64,000 bases of DNA. Origin: Gari tellinella. Taxonomy: Eukaryota; Mollusca; Bivalvia; Cardiida; Psammobiidae. Both the position numbers and the translations under genes were made by a program. Shown here one piece after another: positions 21,091 to 31,866 of the stretch (position 1 is its first letter; every line of letters begins with the position of its first letter). A model generated the notes under the pieces. The model did no database searches. It saw nothing but the letters and a program-made list of their open reading frames with translations, and was not told the origin of the DNA. The stretch lies in the NCBI GenBank assembly GCA_922989275.2, contig OV277857.1, positions 8,246,001 through 8,310,000 on the forward strand, read 5' to 3'.

Positions 21091-21157
21091 AAGCAATTTT
21101 GATCCTTACCAGACACAAAAAAAGAAACGTCTGGTCAGGATCCAACATTTTCGTAAA
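21091..21157. repeat. Core-like hairpin with A-rich loop
   Basis: TTTTGATCCTTACCAGAC and GTCTGGTCAGGATCCAAC pair around an ACAAAAAAAGAAAC loop. The outer CAAACAG arm is decayed. Confidence 0.55.
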
Positions 21158-21179
21158 TCACGCCAGACGATGAAATGGT

Positions 21180-21440
21180 TCAACCAAGTTATACCCAGTG
21201 GATTATTTCATGTTTATATATTGGATTAGTCCATTTTTATCAAAGGAATGCCTGGTCAACATTTTCATTTTGTTTACATGTATATTGAAATTCCTATCAG
21301 CAAACAGTGTAGACTCTGATCAGACGCCGCATAATGCGACGTCTGATCATAGTCTACACTGTTTGCCTATGTCCCATACATTGGAACGTGGGCATAAATG
21401 GGTTAAGTTGGTTTCAGTGTTGAAGGCAATGGTTTAACTT
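21180..21440. mobile_element. Core-bearing element, H-like (intact relative of the 45.2 kb host)
   Basis: Contains TTAGTCCATTTTTATCAAAG, then the core-type hairpin at 21299-21367 (CAGCAAACAGTGTAGACTCT, GATCAGACGCCGCATAATGC, mirror), then GGCATAAATGGGTTAAG. The same left and right flanks occur at 45225-45337 and 46917-46950, where a nested insertion splits them. Confidence 0.6.
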
Positions 21441-21690
21441 ATATTTCCACTACCTCCATGCCATAAAAATAACCCGTCTTACATAGTCCCTGCTATAATT
21501 TATTTTCCATAAATGTTACGTCTGATTTCATTCATTACATTTGGAATTGTAAGTGGGTTTTCGTAACACAACTGGCGCGAGTGTCAAACAGTTTTGATCC
21601 TGATTTGCTAACAAATGTTAAGGATGGACTTCGCAGTGAAAGGGTTAATAACGCTGATATTAAAACAGAATTCTGAAGGACGATTTGTGC

Positions 21691-21940
21691 TACAGTGGAG
21701 AATCTGTTATTCTTTCCCGTTTAAACGCAAACGTACGCAAACGCAAAGCACTAAAACGTAGAAAAAAACAACTTTTGGACAATTCTGATAATTGTTGTTT
21801 ATCTTAGTGGCAAACAGTTTAGAGCCTGATAAGACGTCGGGTTACCCGGCGTCTGATCTGGCTCCAAACTGTTTGCACTGCAAATAATAGTTTTAGCGTA
21901 AACGCGTTTATTGGGAAATAATAACAGATTCTCCACTGTA
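21691..21940 (-). mobile_element. Family A MITE
   Basis: TA-flanked full copy. One core arm reads AAGACGTCGGGTTACC, so the stem carries a few mismatches. Confidence 0.9.
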
Positions 21941-22424
21941 TCTGTAGTTGGAAACCTTTTCGATATCTCTTTATGAGGCTATAGTCCGGCTTCATTATCG
22001 GTGCTCCATCGGGGGAGACACCAGGAATATGAGAACGCAATGTGATTTTTTATAAAGAGCGTCCCGATTCATCCCGGTTCACCCCGGTTTACCGGCTATC
22101 TTTACCGGGACGTACCGGGGCCAGCACAGGGACACTGAGAACGGGGCTTTTGTGGGCCTATATTTTATTGTGTTTTTATGTGAGGTTCACTTATAGGCCA
22201 GTGCATTTATTTCTTATCGGAACAAGACATCATAGTGAATTACCATATATTACATGTATGTCTGTAAAACATTCCTTTTTACAATGGTTGGGCAGGTTTT
22301 ATGAGCCAGCAGCTTTATCTAAAGATAAATTGATGTGATAGAGGAAAGTGCGATGCTAATCACATTAAATAATGTACTTTTTCTATTTCCATATTTTCAG
22401 AAAAGAAAACATCTATTGGAGGTG

Positions 22425-22580
22425 ACAGCTTCATGAGAATGTTGAAGATTTATCTGAGTGGCAAATAATTTGGAGTCTGATCTTGACCGAAACTGTTTTC
22501 AATAGGCATTATAAATTTTGAACAAATGCCACGCGTTTATTTTGACATTACAGCACACCATTGTTTTCTCCATTAAGCTT
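22425..22580 (-). mobile_element. Decayed family A-like copy
   Basis: ATTTATCTGAGTGGCAAATA, TTTGGAGTCTGATCTTGACC, GCCACGCGTTTATTTTG and TTGTTTTCTCCATTA follow the order of family A. A similar decayed copy lies at about 22740-22862 (CTTCAAACTGCTTCC, GTTTATTGGGAAAGAAAAA). Confidence 0.5.
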
Positions 22581-22599
22581 ATCTGTCCACTGACTTGAT

Positions 22600-22660
22600 T
22601 GAATTGATTGAGTTGGGTTTTACGGCACCGCGACACATGAAATGGTCATATGGCGCCGAC
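22600..22660 (-). mobile_element. 61 bp 5'-truncated SINE tail with 15 bp target duplication
   Basis: GTCCACTGACTTGAT occurs exactly at 22585-22599 and 22661-22675. Between them, minus strand, GCGCCATATGACCATTTC and CGGTGCCGTAAAACCC end in an (ATCA)-type tail, CAACTCAATCAATTCAATCA. Long direct repeats, a simple-repeat tail and 5' truncation are marks of LINE-driven retroposition. Confidence 0.75.
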
Positions 22661-22911
22661 GTCCACTGACTTGATGTAATACCCTATAACATATATTCCT
22701 TTGTTGTTTTCTGGCTTTAAGATTTTGAAGCATTTATCGAAACGGAACAGCTATATGACTATCTAGCTTCTCGTCACATGATCTTGCTTCAAACTGCTTC
22801 CAATGGATATGTTTTACAGCATGAATACGTTTATTGGGAAAGAAAAACGTATTCTCATGTAATTGTCTTAGGTCAACAATCCATGTGAGCTTTCTGTAGA
22901 ATACAGTTGAA

Positions 22912-23094
22912 CTTCGATATCTCGAACTCGGTTAGATTAAACAAATTCTTATTTCGAAGTTAAAACGTGGCTAGGCCACGTTTTAACTTTGAAATACGAG
23001 TATGGTTTACTTAACCGACCATGAAATAATGCAATTCATGTGTCGACAGATCAGATAGTTCGAATTAAGCGAGTTCGCGATATCGAATCCTGTA
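22912..23094 (+). mobile_element. Family K MITE
   Basis: TA-flanked: TACAGTTGAACTTCGATATC on the left, GTTCGCGATATCGAATCCTG then TA on the right. Central hairpin GTTAAAACGTGGC/GCCACGTTTTAAC. CAGT-type ends suggest a pogo-like mobiliser (inference). Confidence 0.8.
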
Positions 23095-23156
23095 CAACGT
23101 ATCAACTAAAACTACTCTAATGCCCCATGCTAACAACCACTAAAACAAAGGAATAA

Positions 23157-23406
23157 TATAGTGGAGTAAACGTTATTCTTTCCCAATAAACGCGTTTACG
23201 CTAAAACTATTATTTGCAGTGCAAACAGTTTAGAGCCAGATCAGACGCCGGGTAACCCGGCGTCTGATCAGGCACCAAACTGTTTGCCACCAAGATAAAC
23301 ATGAATTATAAGAATTGTCCAAAAGTTGTTCTTTTCTACGGTTTAGTGCTTTGCGTTTGCGTACGTTTGCGTTTAAACGGGAAAGAATAACAGATTCTCC
23401 ACTGTA
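23157..23406 (+). mobile_element. Family A MITE
   Basis: Left end TATAGTGGAGTAAACG, right end CTCCACTGTA, core complete. A short direct repeat flanks it (TATCAACTAAAACTACTCTA before at about 23099; TATCAACTAAAATACTCTA after), much longer than TA, suggesting a local duplication around the insertion. Confidence 0.88.
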
Positions 23407-23479
23407 TCAACTAAAATACTCTAATGTCCCATGCTAACAACCACTACATTGTAAAACAAAGGAATAATAACTTTACAAA

Positions 23480-23650
23480 TTAACCATTTCACTGCAATAG
23501 CGTCATAAATTCTTAACAATTAACGTCTACTTGAATTTGAGTGTCAAAGAGTTTGTATTCTGATCAGATGCCGCGATTGCGACTTCTGATAAGGATCCAG
23601 ACTATTTGAAATAACATTCGTACTCGGAGTTAGGCAGTGAAGGGTTTTTT
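23480..23650 (+). mobile_element. Family D variant (D2)
   Basis: Starts ATTAACCATTTCACTGCAAT, has the core TCAAAGAGTTTGTATTCTG with GATGCCGCGATTGCG, and ends GGCAGTGAAGGGTTTT. Confidence 0.65.
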
Positions 23651-24129
23651 ACGCTAAAATACAACTATTTGATTTCCTTATTTCAGTTTATAAATTGCTT
23701 GCTACATTAAGCACCATCAATTCGATTTCTGTTATATGATTTTATTAATGTTACCATTGATTGTATGTGCATTACTGTTCAGTGTAGTATAATATGATTT
23801 GATATAGAATTACATAATTTAAGATAGTGTAATATGATTTGGTGTAGTATGACATAATTAAAAATAATATAATATGTAAAGTAGCTTAACCCCGGCCTTT
23901 CTGTAGGGTGTAAGGGCTGGTATTACCCATGAAGACGCCACACAGCAGAGAAAGCATCAATATAGTCCAAGAAACGTGTTTACGGTTACATAAATTATAT
24001 TTCCGGTGTAAAATGTTGGCCACACAATTAAAAATGAATAGATAGAATTTGTTTTTTCTACGTCTTATTGCACTGAGTTTCAGTTTTCTTTTCGCCATTG
24101 TATCTCCTAAGGCGAGAGCCGAATAAAAT

Positions 24130-24720
24130 AGCCGTCTCTATGCATCGGTCATCACAGCACATAAAACAGAGCCATGCCATGAGAAAATCTTGCGTATTGC
24201 ATTGGCCACTGTGTTGTGTCAATGATACGGCGACTTGTCTTGATCTACACTGTTTGAATACACATGCATCTAAAGCGTTTTATGTACAGTGGAGAATCTG
24301 TTATTCTTTCCCGTTTAAACGCAAACGTACGCAAACGCAAAGCACTAAAACGTAGAAAAGTACAACTTTTGGACAATTCTGATAATTCATGTTTATCTTG
24401 GTGGCAAACAGTTTGGAGCCTGATCAGACGCCGGTTTACCCGGCGTCTGATCTGGCTCCAAAATGTTTGCAATGGAAATAATAGTTTTAGCGTAAACGCG
24501 TTTATCGGGAAAAAATAACGTTTTCTCCACTGTAGCTGCATTATACACGGTATTGGGCAGTGTATACCAAACTAAGATACAGAACATAGGATGACAATGA
24601 TGCTTGATCTGTACAATGTTGCAATGCAATAAGGCTGGTTTTGTTATGACACGGCTCAAATTCATTACCAACCAGACATCCTCTCATTTTCCATGAAATA
24701 TAGTGATGTCATTTATTGAA
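24130..24720 (+). repeat. Paralogous block X, copy 1
   Basis: Shares CACATGCATCTAAAGC, ACCAAACTAAGATACA, ATGACAA and TTGCAATG-type blocks with 36400-36740 and 51000-51360. This copy alone holds a family A insertion. Confidence 0.7.
24285..24534 (-). mobile_element. Family A MITE with empty site at 51194
   Basis: TA-flanked full copy sitting in TTTATG|TA...TA|GCTGCATT. The paralogous sequence at 51185-51200 reads TTTATGTAGCTGTG with a single TA, which shows directly that the element inserted at TA and duplicated it. Confidence 0.93.
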
Positions 24721-24902
24721 GGAGGTGGTCCACTAACTTGGATAATAATGAGCAACATATCCCAACACTATTGATTAATTCAATGTAATTTGTCTAATAA
24801 GTCAATATTGTTTAAACGAATGGATAACTGAAAAGCACATTTTGAGTTTGGACCAGAATGGTTCTTACCTTTGGATGGTCAGTGTTTATATTTGTATAAA
24901 TG

Positions 24903-25276
24903 TACAGCGCTCCCTCTCTACAACGGCCCTCTCAACAAAGACTTCCTTCTTACAAGGACACTCGCCGTAATTTCCTTAACGGAATGATTAAGTCAAACTC
25001 TTTTACTGCTGCAATATGGTCTGCTTAAGATTGCCGTCTGCTGTTTTCTCTCACAGTTACATATACATGGATATTTTTTATAAAATACATCTATTGAACA
25101 GTGACAAACAGCTGGAATCCTGATCAGACGCCGCGTTACACGGCGTCTGATCTGGATTCAAGCTGTTTGCAAATATAAGCCAAGTCCTAATTGTCCATCT
25201 CTATAACGACGCCCTTCGAACAATACACATAATATGTGTTTTCCATTAGATGTCGTTGTAGAGAGGGAGCCCTGTA
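24903..25276 (+). mobile_element. Family E MITE
   Basis: TACAGCGCTCCCTCTCTACA to GTAGAGAGGGAGCCCTGTA, TA-flanked. The core is clean: CTGGAATCCTGATCAGACGC, GTTACACGGC, GATTCAAGCTGTTTGC. Confidence 0.85.
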
Positions 25277-25294
25277 GTATAACTTGAACGGACA

Positions 25295-25524
25295 TACAGT
25301 GGAGAATGTGTTATTCTTTCCCGTTTAACCGCAAACGTACGCAAACGCAAAGCACTAAAACGTAGAAAAGAACAACTTTTTGACAATTCTGATAATTCTT
25401 GTTTATCTTGGTGGCAAACAGTTTGGAGCCTGATCAGACGCCGGGTTACAAACTATTTGCACTGCAAATAATAGTTTTAGCGTAAACGCGTTTACTGGGA
25501 AAGAATAACAGATTCTCCACTGTA
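25295..25524 (-). mobile_element. Family A MITE with half core
   Basis: Ends intact and TA-flanked. The core stops at GATCAGACGCCGGGTTAC and resumes at AAACTATTTGCACTGC, so the right stem strand is lost. It lies 18 bp after the E element. Confidence 0.88.
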
Positions 25525-25915
25525 ATCGTGCAGCTGCTGAATAAGGTCTGTTTCAAAAAATATGTTGTACGTGGTATAGTATAGCCTTTCTCTTTTATTT
25601 CTATTTGTGTTGATTCCCAAACTTTACAAATGTATTATTTTATAGTCTATGTTGATGTCAGAAGTGGAAATAAACGAGTGGGAACGGTCGTTGCTGGTAT
25701 AATACCGACACCGACTATTCTTTCCATTATTTTGTTTACATTTTAACGAGGACTGTCTAGCACATTATGAACACATCAATGACATACTTTACCCCCTTAA
25801 AATACTAATTACCAGAATTGATACGTTTTAACAGCGGAATACTGTTTACACGTGTAGTCCTTCAATGAATTTCTTTGGCTATAAATGTCAACGTATGTCA
25901 TAGAATACAGTCGGA

Positions 25916-26339
25916 CATTGTAACATTTGTATTTCCTACTCAAATATCGTATTTCACCAGTTAAAATCTTGCGTAGTCCCGTTTTAACTTTGAAATACTG
26001 GGACACATCTTGCGAAACGTCTTACGACAATTTTTGTCGTAAGACAGATCCTAAATGTCCCAATTATTATATATATCTACATCTAATCATGTCTTGTGAC
26101 ATCTCTTTGGAATCGTCTTGAAAGGAGATGCCACATGGCAGGATTAGATGGAGATATCAGCAGTAAGATGTATTTTAAAGTTTTGATTTTAAGGCCTTTT
26201 TTGCCGTCTGGCGCTTCGTAAGACAAACCCGTAGTCTGTAATTTTAAAGCAAGGCCGAGATATCGAAATTCACTAGAATAAATACTCGTTAATCAAACTT
26301 AAATGCATATGAGTAATGAGTTATAGAAGGTCCACTGTA
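25916..26339 (+). mobile_element. Family K element enlarged by a B2-like insertion
   Basis: Left TACAGTCGGACATTGTAAC, right GAAGGTCCACTGTA, TA-flanked. The K hairpin CAGTTAAAATCTTGCG / CCCGTTTTAACTTTG is present. From about 26004 to 26233 lies ACGTCTTACGACAATTTTTG, TCTAATCATGTCTTGTGACA, GATTAGATGGAGA, GCTTCGTAAGAC, matching the interior of B2 at 63432. Confidence 0.6.
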
Positions 26340-26533
26340 TTTATATAATATAAGATATACGATATAAGTTTATATAATCTAAACTCTATTCATTTGTTTT
26401 TAGCTTTATGGCAATGACACGAGAGTATTGACGTGCGTTCTTCATTATCATTTGTATCATGAACCTGTCTACATTTATTTGCATGCTACTGGAATAAGTC
26501 TTTATCGTTAAGCCTGCAATAGACATCAAAACA

Positions 26534-26647
26534 TCTGTCTCTGTCTCTCTCTGTCTTTTTGTTCTTCCCTCTCTCCTCTCTCTCTCTCTCTCTTTCACTT
26601 TCTCTCTTTCTCTCATTCCCTCTCTTTCCACTCTCTGTCTCTCTAAA
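26534..26647. repeat. CT-rich low-complexity tract
   Basis: Imperfect TCTC repeats with occasional G and T. The arginine/glutamate-rich open frame on the minus strand across it is a by-product of the repeat. Confidence 0.85.
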
Positions 26648-26936
26648 TTATTCTTCTCCACATACACTATTCTGATTGTAAGGCTCACACATATACTCAA
26701 ACATGCTCTATCCAAAGCTGGATACTCCATATTAGATATGGATACCATTCCCTTTCACTCTTGGCAGTCTACCAGGCATTTACAAGCTTAACACTTAGAC
26801 TTCAATCGGTGTAAATTCCAACCATGTGTCAAGACGTTAGTACTATATCTTGTAGTTATTTTAGATAACGTTTCTAACTGTATGCTGAGACCGGGAACCC
26901 GTCACGTGGTTGATATTTTTGTGCGTTTTATGTTAA

Positions 26937-27178
26937 ACCTTTCACTCTCAATGACATCATAAAGCGCATTTGCAAACTGTTTTGATCCTGATCAGACGCC
27001 GCTTAACGCGGCGTCTGGTCAGTTTCAAAATTGTTTGCCACTTGTTTTGAAATTATGTCACTTATACTGCATAAAATCAAAACTTTTAAAAGACATTGCA
27101 GACAACAATATTGAAGCTGAGGACAATATGGCGGTGAAGGTGTAAAAACTCACATTATATATAGTGATCATGAAAGGG
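26937..27178 (-). mobile_element. Family D MITE
   Basis: Flanked by TTAA at 26933-26936 and 27179-27182. Reads ACCTTTCACTCTCAATGAC, a core (TTTTGATCCTGATCAGACGC, GCTTAACGC), CAATATGGCGGTGAAGG and GTGATCATGAAAGGG. One of the best-kept D copies. Confidence 0.85.
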
Positions 27179-27440
27179 TTAAAACATATCGTGCGTCTTA
27201 CTCCCGTCTAAGCGTCAGGTTGTTGTCACTGAGATGAATTATTGTAAACATGTACTGAAATTCCGAGAAAACTTTGAATATAGGTCATCAACAATACTTT
27301 ACTTCTAGAAGATGATACATAGTTATGGAAATTGGTAGACATAAATAATACGTTTGTTTGTTGACAACAGTGTCTCTTCGGTATGTGTTGCATCAATCGA
27401 TTTCAGAGAAAATTATCTTTGGAGTTGTATGGTTTGTCTA

Positions 27441-27531
27441 TACAGTGTTCCCTCTCAACAACAACACCCAATGGAGGACAAAGATAAGGAGGATCGTTGT
27501 TCGGAGACCGTTGTAAGGAGAGAACTCTGTA
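27441..27531 (+). mobile_element. Family E deletion derivative
   Basis: A 91 bp TA-flanked remnant from TACAGTGTTCCCTCTC to GAGAGAACTCTGTA. It keeps the outer arms (CAACAACACCCAATGGAG) but has no core. Confidence 0.75.
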
Positions 27532-27603
27532 TAGATTTACAGCTGGTGAGACACTGAACTTTATGTCCCGTTTAAACAAAACTAAATGTTCTGAATGATA
27601 TAC

Positions 27604-27806
27604 TACAGTGGAGAATCTGTTATTCTTTCCCGATTAAACGCAAACGAAACGCAAACGCAAAGCACTAAAACGTAGAAAATTGCAACTTTTGGACAATTCT
27701 GATAAGTCATGTTTTTCTTGAAGGCTGGCTCCAAACTGTTTGTAATAGAAATAATAGTTTTAGCGTAATCGCGTTTATTGGGAAATACTAACTTTTCTCC
27801 ACTGTA
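27604..27806 (-). mobile_element. Family A MITE with half core
   Basis: TA-flanked; GTTTTTCTTGAAGGCTGGCT jumps straight to CCAAACTGTTTGTAATAG, so the left stem strand and apex are gone. It shares its terminal TA with the next E element. Confidence 0.85.
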
Positions 27807-28160
27807 CAGTGCTCCCTCTCTACAACGGCCCTCCCAACAACGACTCCCTTCTTACAAGGACCTCTGTCGCAGTTCCCCAAACAGGACATGTATGTCCAAA
27901 CATTTCATGGCTGCAATACCGTCTGTTTTTCGCAAAGTTACATAATGGACATTTTGATAGAAAAAAAAAATGACGAGTGACAAACAGCTTGGATCCAGAT
28001 CAGACGCCGCGTTACAAAGTCAGAAACTTAAAAGTCAGAAATGGACTAGACTAAAATGAAAACTGGAATTGTCCATTTAAAGTTTCAGGGAGGAAATAGT
28101 TAATGGTAAAACAGACTCTTGATCAGGGTGTAACACTGTTTGTCATTTTGACTGTACATG
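27805..28160 (+). mobile_element. Family E left half fused to family H sequence at the core
   Basis: An E left end (TACAGTGCTCCCTCTCTACA) starts at the TA of the preceding A element. Its core breaks after GATCCAGATCAGACGCCGCG at about 28013. H-type sequence follows (GGAATTGTCCATTTAAAG, then GATCAGGGTGTAACACTG). The E right half is missing. Confidence 0.7.
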
Positions 28161-28319
28161 TATTGTACTTACACAAACTAAATTTGCCACAATTGGACTA
28201 GAGACTTAAATTGAAACTTGAACCTTCTGTTTAAATCTTTAGATATCAGTGAAGTAAAGTTTAGTTTGTATAGACGGGAAAAAATAAACAGTTAACTATC
28301 TGTATTTAGACCAAAACAT

Positions 28320-28500
28320 TTGTTAAATATTAGGTTTTTATGCCTGATGAATGGTTACAGCAATGTGACAGTAAAACAGAAAGCTCCTTTAGGAGCGTTC
28401 TGTTTCAATTTCACCCTCATTTAAGCTGTTTCCGTATTTAATACAATCAATTAACCGTCTTTTTAGTAGTCGTAACAGGTAACTTTTATCGTATTCTTAA
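28320..28500 (+). mobile_element. Family G-type element, partial
   Basis: Hairpin TGACAGTAAAACAGAAAGC / GAGCGTTCTGTTTCAATTTC around TCCTTTAGGA. The terminal repeats are worn (TAGTAGTCGTAACAGGTAAC on the right). Confidence 0.5.
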
Positions 28501-28554
28501 CTGTACGCGTTCAAGACTATTAGATTGTAGATGTCTCTTGATGAGGATTTTGTT

Positions 28555-29165
28555 ATTGCATTCTACTCACAATTGAAACGATGCTGTAAGAAATCTATTT
28601 CCGCTTAATGATTTGTTAAGGAAATTGCATGGCGAATAGCGTGTCATATATTCAGTGAAAGTCACGTGATACAGTAAGGTCTACATACATGTAAGTATTT
28701 CCCAAAGCCAGAATGTTTTGTAAAACAATTATGCTCATGACAAACAGTGTGAAGCCAGACCATAGAATGAGTCATTTCGTCGTCTGATCTGACGCTTATC
28801 TTTTTCTCACCGCAGCTGTTTGTCTTTATCTACGCTGTTTGAAGAGAAACAAAACCAAAAAAGAAGCAAACTTAAACAAGTGACATGTATCTAGATTTGT
28901 TTTCATACTTCGTCATAATAGCATCGTGAAATACAAAGAAAGCTGTAATAGTATTCCTGGAGTATTATTTAATCTCAAAATACTTACTTCAACGAGGGGA
29001 GCGTTGTTTCAATGTGTCTTTACGATACCATCTATTATCTAGAAAATGTGTAAAAAAAAATTGAATATATAGTACAACCTCTTTAATACGCCCACTAAAA
29101 TAAGAGCGTATTAATTGTATAAAAGACAGGTGTCAGCTTAAAGCAAGGTGACAGTAAAAAAGAAA
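28555..29165 (+). repeat. Paralogous block Y, copy 1
   Basis: Aligns with 49490-50145 through AAGAAATCTATTTCCGCT, GGCGAATAGCGTGTCATATA, TTCTCACCGCAGCTGTTTG and the CAACCTCTTTAATACG end. Non-coding in both copies. Confidence 0.75.
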
Positions 29166-29261
29166 AGTTTGTTTTATTGGAATTAAGAGCACTGCATAAC
29201 AATGATTGTTATTTAGCGCCGGTGTGCATGCAAGTGAGTGAATGTGTCAATAAGTATATAT

Positions 29262-30745
29262 CAGTATAAGAATGCTGGGGGTCTGCCATATAACGTTTTT
29301 ACCAAACTCTTTGATTCCATGGTATGGCCAGTTATAAGTTATTGGGCTGCTATTTGGGGCACGAAAACGTTTTCTTGTATTGACGCAGTCCTTAACCGTG
29401 CAATGAGGTTTTATATTGGTACTGGTAGATATACTTAGATATACACCAAATGCAGCAATCATTGGAGATATGGGATGGGAACCTGCTATAGTTAGACAGC
29501 TTAATTCTGTTTGTGCCTTTTGGGCAAGATGTGTCAATATGGAAGATAATAGAACGATTAAGCGTGTTTTTAAATATTGTGCTAGTTACCCATACATGTA
29601 AAAATTGGTTTCATAAAATATTTGAAATTTTAAAAAGTTATAATTAAAACGAGTATACACTCATTGAATATAGTGTATGTAAACATGTATTTGTACATGA
29701 TATAAAAAGAGCGGCACTAGAACGTTTTAAAGGCTAATGGAGTGACACCGTGAACACAGAACAATCTAGAACTGGCAATGGAGGTAACAAATTAAAAACT
29801 TATACATGTAAACTTTTCAATCAAAATTTTGGAACTGAAAACTATGTTAAAAGGATTATACCAACAAATCACAGATCAGCTTTAAGTAAATTTCGCTCAG
29901 GTGTCGCAGACGGGAAGGTTCGAAAGGTTGGCCGAAGAACACAGGATTTGTCCATTTTGTGAAAACTGTGTGGAAAATGAATTTCATCTTATAATGAAAT
30001 GTGGTACTAAATGATATTTTTACCAAGGCTTCTGAAGTTGACACTCTTTTTAACACTAAAAATTATATAGATAAGTTTGTTTTTATATTTTCTAATGAAA
30101 ATCTAATACGCACTATTGCCAACTCCTGCCATCTTATTTTAAACAGACGTATATGTCTGCTATATAACAATGTGTAAACTGTGATATTTGATTTGTGATG
30201 CACTTTGTATATTATAATGATGACTATATCCGCTTTTATTGTAAATAATGAGGATATTTTATAGTACCTAGAATGTGTTCATTTTGACAACACTATGATA
30301 GTCTCTTATAATTCATAACTGAATGACATGGAACATTCATTTGTTTGTATATTTATTATGTAATTGTACTATGTTGTACAGTACTGAACCTTATTAAATT
30401 AAATTGATAATCGCAAGCGAATTGCAATCGAATTGTCATCGAATTGCCATCGAATCGGGCGATTCAAAAAACAAATCCTACTTTTGAATATTTTAACGCG
30501 AATTTTCCGGAGCGGTTTTGACAAAAATGGAATCGAAAGAAATAAACGAAGGCATATTTGCCAACTTCTGTGACATTCACCATTCAAAAAACTTTTCCGA
30601 GGGTATAGTTACTATTTTGAATCGCAAGCGAATTGTCATCGAATTGCAAGCGAATTGCCATCGAATTGCAAGCGAATCGCAAAAATTGTTAATTTAATAA
30701 GGTTCAGTACTGTATCCCTGATGAGACTTGAATAAAGATTATTAT
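29262..30745 (+). pseudogene. LINE 3' remnant, interrupted by a family I MITE
   Basis: Conceptual translation in shifting frames gives GGLPYNVFTKLFDSMVWPVI and SYWAAIWGTKT, then (29416-29601) TPNAAIIGDMGWEPAIVRQL. Around 29860-30000 follow NHRSALSKFRSGVA and a Cys-rich CPFCENCVENEFHLIMKC motif. This is the region after the reverse transcriptase of a non-LTR retrotransposon, plus 3' UTR. At least two frameshifts and stops make it inactive. The 3' UTR is cut by the TA-flanked element at 30377-30714 and resumes with ATGAGACTTGAATAAAG. The clade is not assigned. Confidence 0.75.
30377..30714 (-). mobile_element. Family I MITE, copy 2
   Basis: TACAGTACTGAACCTTATTA to AAGGTTCAGTACTGTA, TA-flanked. 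Internal iterons of the type CGAATTGCAAG and CGAATTGCCAT recur seven or more times near both ends. Inserted in the LINE 3' UTR. Confidence 0.88.
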
Positions 30746-30934
30746 ATATATCAATGTCACGTTTGGTGTATTCTAGCCGCCGAGAACTCACCCGATCCCA
30801 CTGGGAAAAATAAACAAAAGTGCTGTCAGTAAAAAATATGCGCGTCACTACAATTCAGCATACTGTCGAAACTCGATCATTCGATCTTGCCAGAAGTCGA
30901 TTTCGCCTAAGTCGAACTTAGCCGTATGTCATTG

Positions 30935-31144
30935 TTAACCCCTTCACTGTCGTGACGTCATCAATTTTAAACAATTGTCGCCTGCTTTCTTTTCTCAAAT
31001 TTAGGTATTTTGATTTAAATAATATCAAAACGAGTGTCAAACAGTTTGGATCTTGATCAAACGCCCCGCTACGCGGCGTCTGATCAAGATCCAAACTGTT
31101 TGCAGATAACCATCGTACTCGGGATAAGGCAGTGAGGGGGTTAA
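30935..31144 (+). mobile_element. Family D variant (D2)
   Basis: TTAA-flanked: TTAACCCCTTCACTGTCG to GGCAGTGAGGGGGTTAA. Core TTTGGATCTTGATCAAACGC, GCTACGCGGCG, GATCAAGATCCAAACTG. Confidence 0.85.
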
Positions 31145-31244
31145 ACGTGAATCAGGCATGTTTTAACTTGTCAATAAGGATATTTGTGCGATTTTAGGGA
31201 AGTAAAATTAATGCAATTGATTTGTACAAATACAGTTAATATCT

Positions 31245-31472
31245 ACTTAACCCCCACCATAGCCAACTCTTTCACCGTTTCATTGTCGTCTGCTTCATTT
31301 TTGTTGTCTGCAATGTTGTTTCAAAGTTAAAAAATAAGGCAGTATAACTGAAGATATTTCAAAATGAGTGTCAAACAGTTTTGGTCTTGATCAGATGCCG
31401 CGTTACGCGGCGTCTGATCAGGAACCGAACTGTTTGAAAACGCGTTTTAAGCGTCATTGAGAGTGAACGGAT
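31245..31472 (+). mobile_element. Family D MITE
   Basis: Starts TTAACCCCCACCATAGCC, has ATTGTCGTCTGCTTC and a clean core (GATGCCGCGTTACGCGGCGTC), and ends GCGTCATTGAGAGTGAACGG. The right TTAA is lost. Confidence 0.75.
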
Positions 31473-31599
31473 ACAGCAAGTTCGTGATACTAAAGTTCGA
31501 CTTATCTTATCCTGAATATATAGACTGATTTTATTGACCTGTAAGGGCGGAGTTTCGATGCGGACCACTGCATTTCAACTTTGGGGTCGACAGCACGCT

Positions 31600-31866
31600 C
31601 TTTAATTATCGGAATTTACCTTTGACGTCTGCCGTTTTTTCTCAAAATTACATATTAGTGGACATTTTGACAAAAGGAATATAATGAAGAATAACAAACA
31701 ACTTGAATCCAGATCAGACGCCGCGTGACGCGGCGTCTGATCTGGATTCAAGCTGTTTGCAAATTGAAGCCGAGCCTTAATTTTTTCTCCCTCTAGCAAC
31801 TCCCTCCGAACAATGCACGCAATCTGTGTCTTCCATAAAGTGTAATTGTAGAGAGGGAGCACTGTA
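31600..31866 (+). mobile_element. Family E MITE lacking its left end
   Basis: Perfect core around GACGCCGCGTGACGCGGCGTC with GAATCCAGATC outer arms, and a full right arm ending GTAGAGAGGGAGCACTGTA. The left terminal repeat is absent. Confidence 0.75.

Noticed and set aside
26386..26748. 120-codon minus-strand frame rich in Arg and Glu
   Set aside because: It reads through a CT-rich tract; composition explains it.
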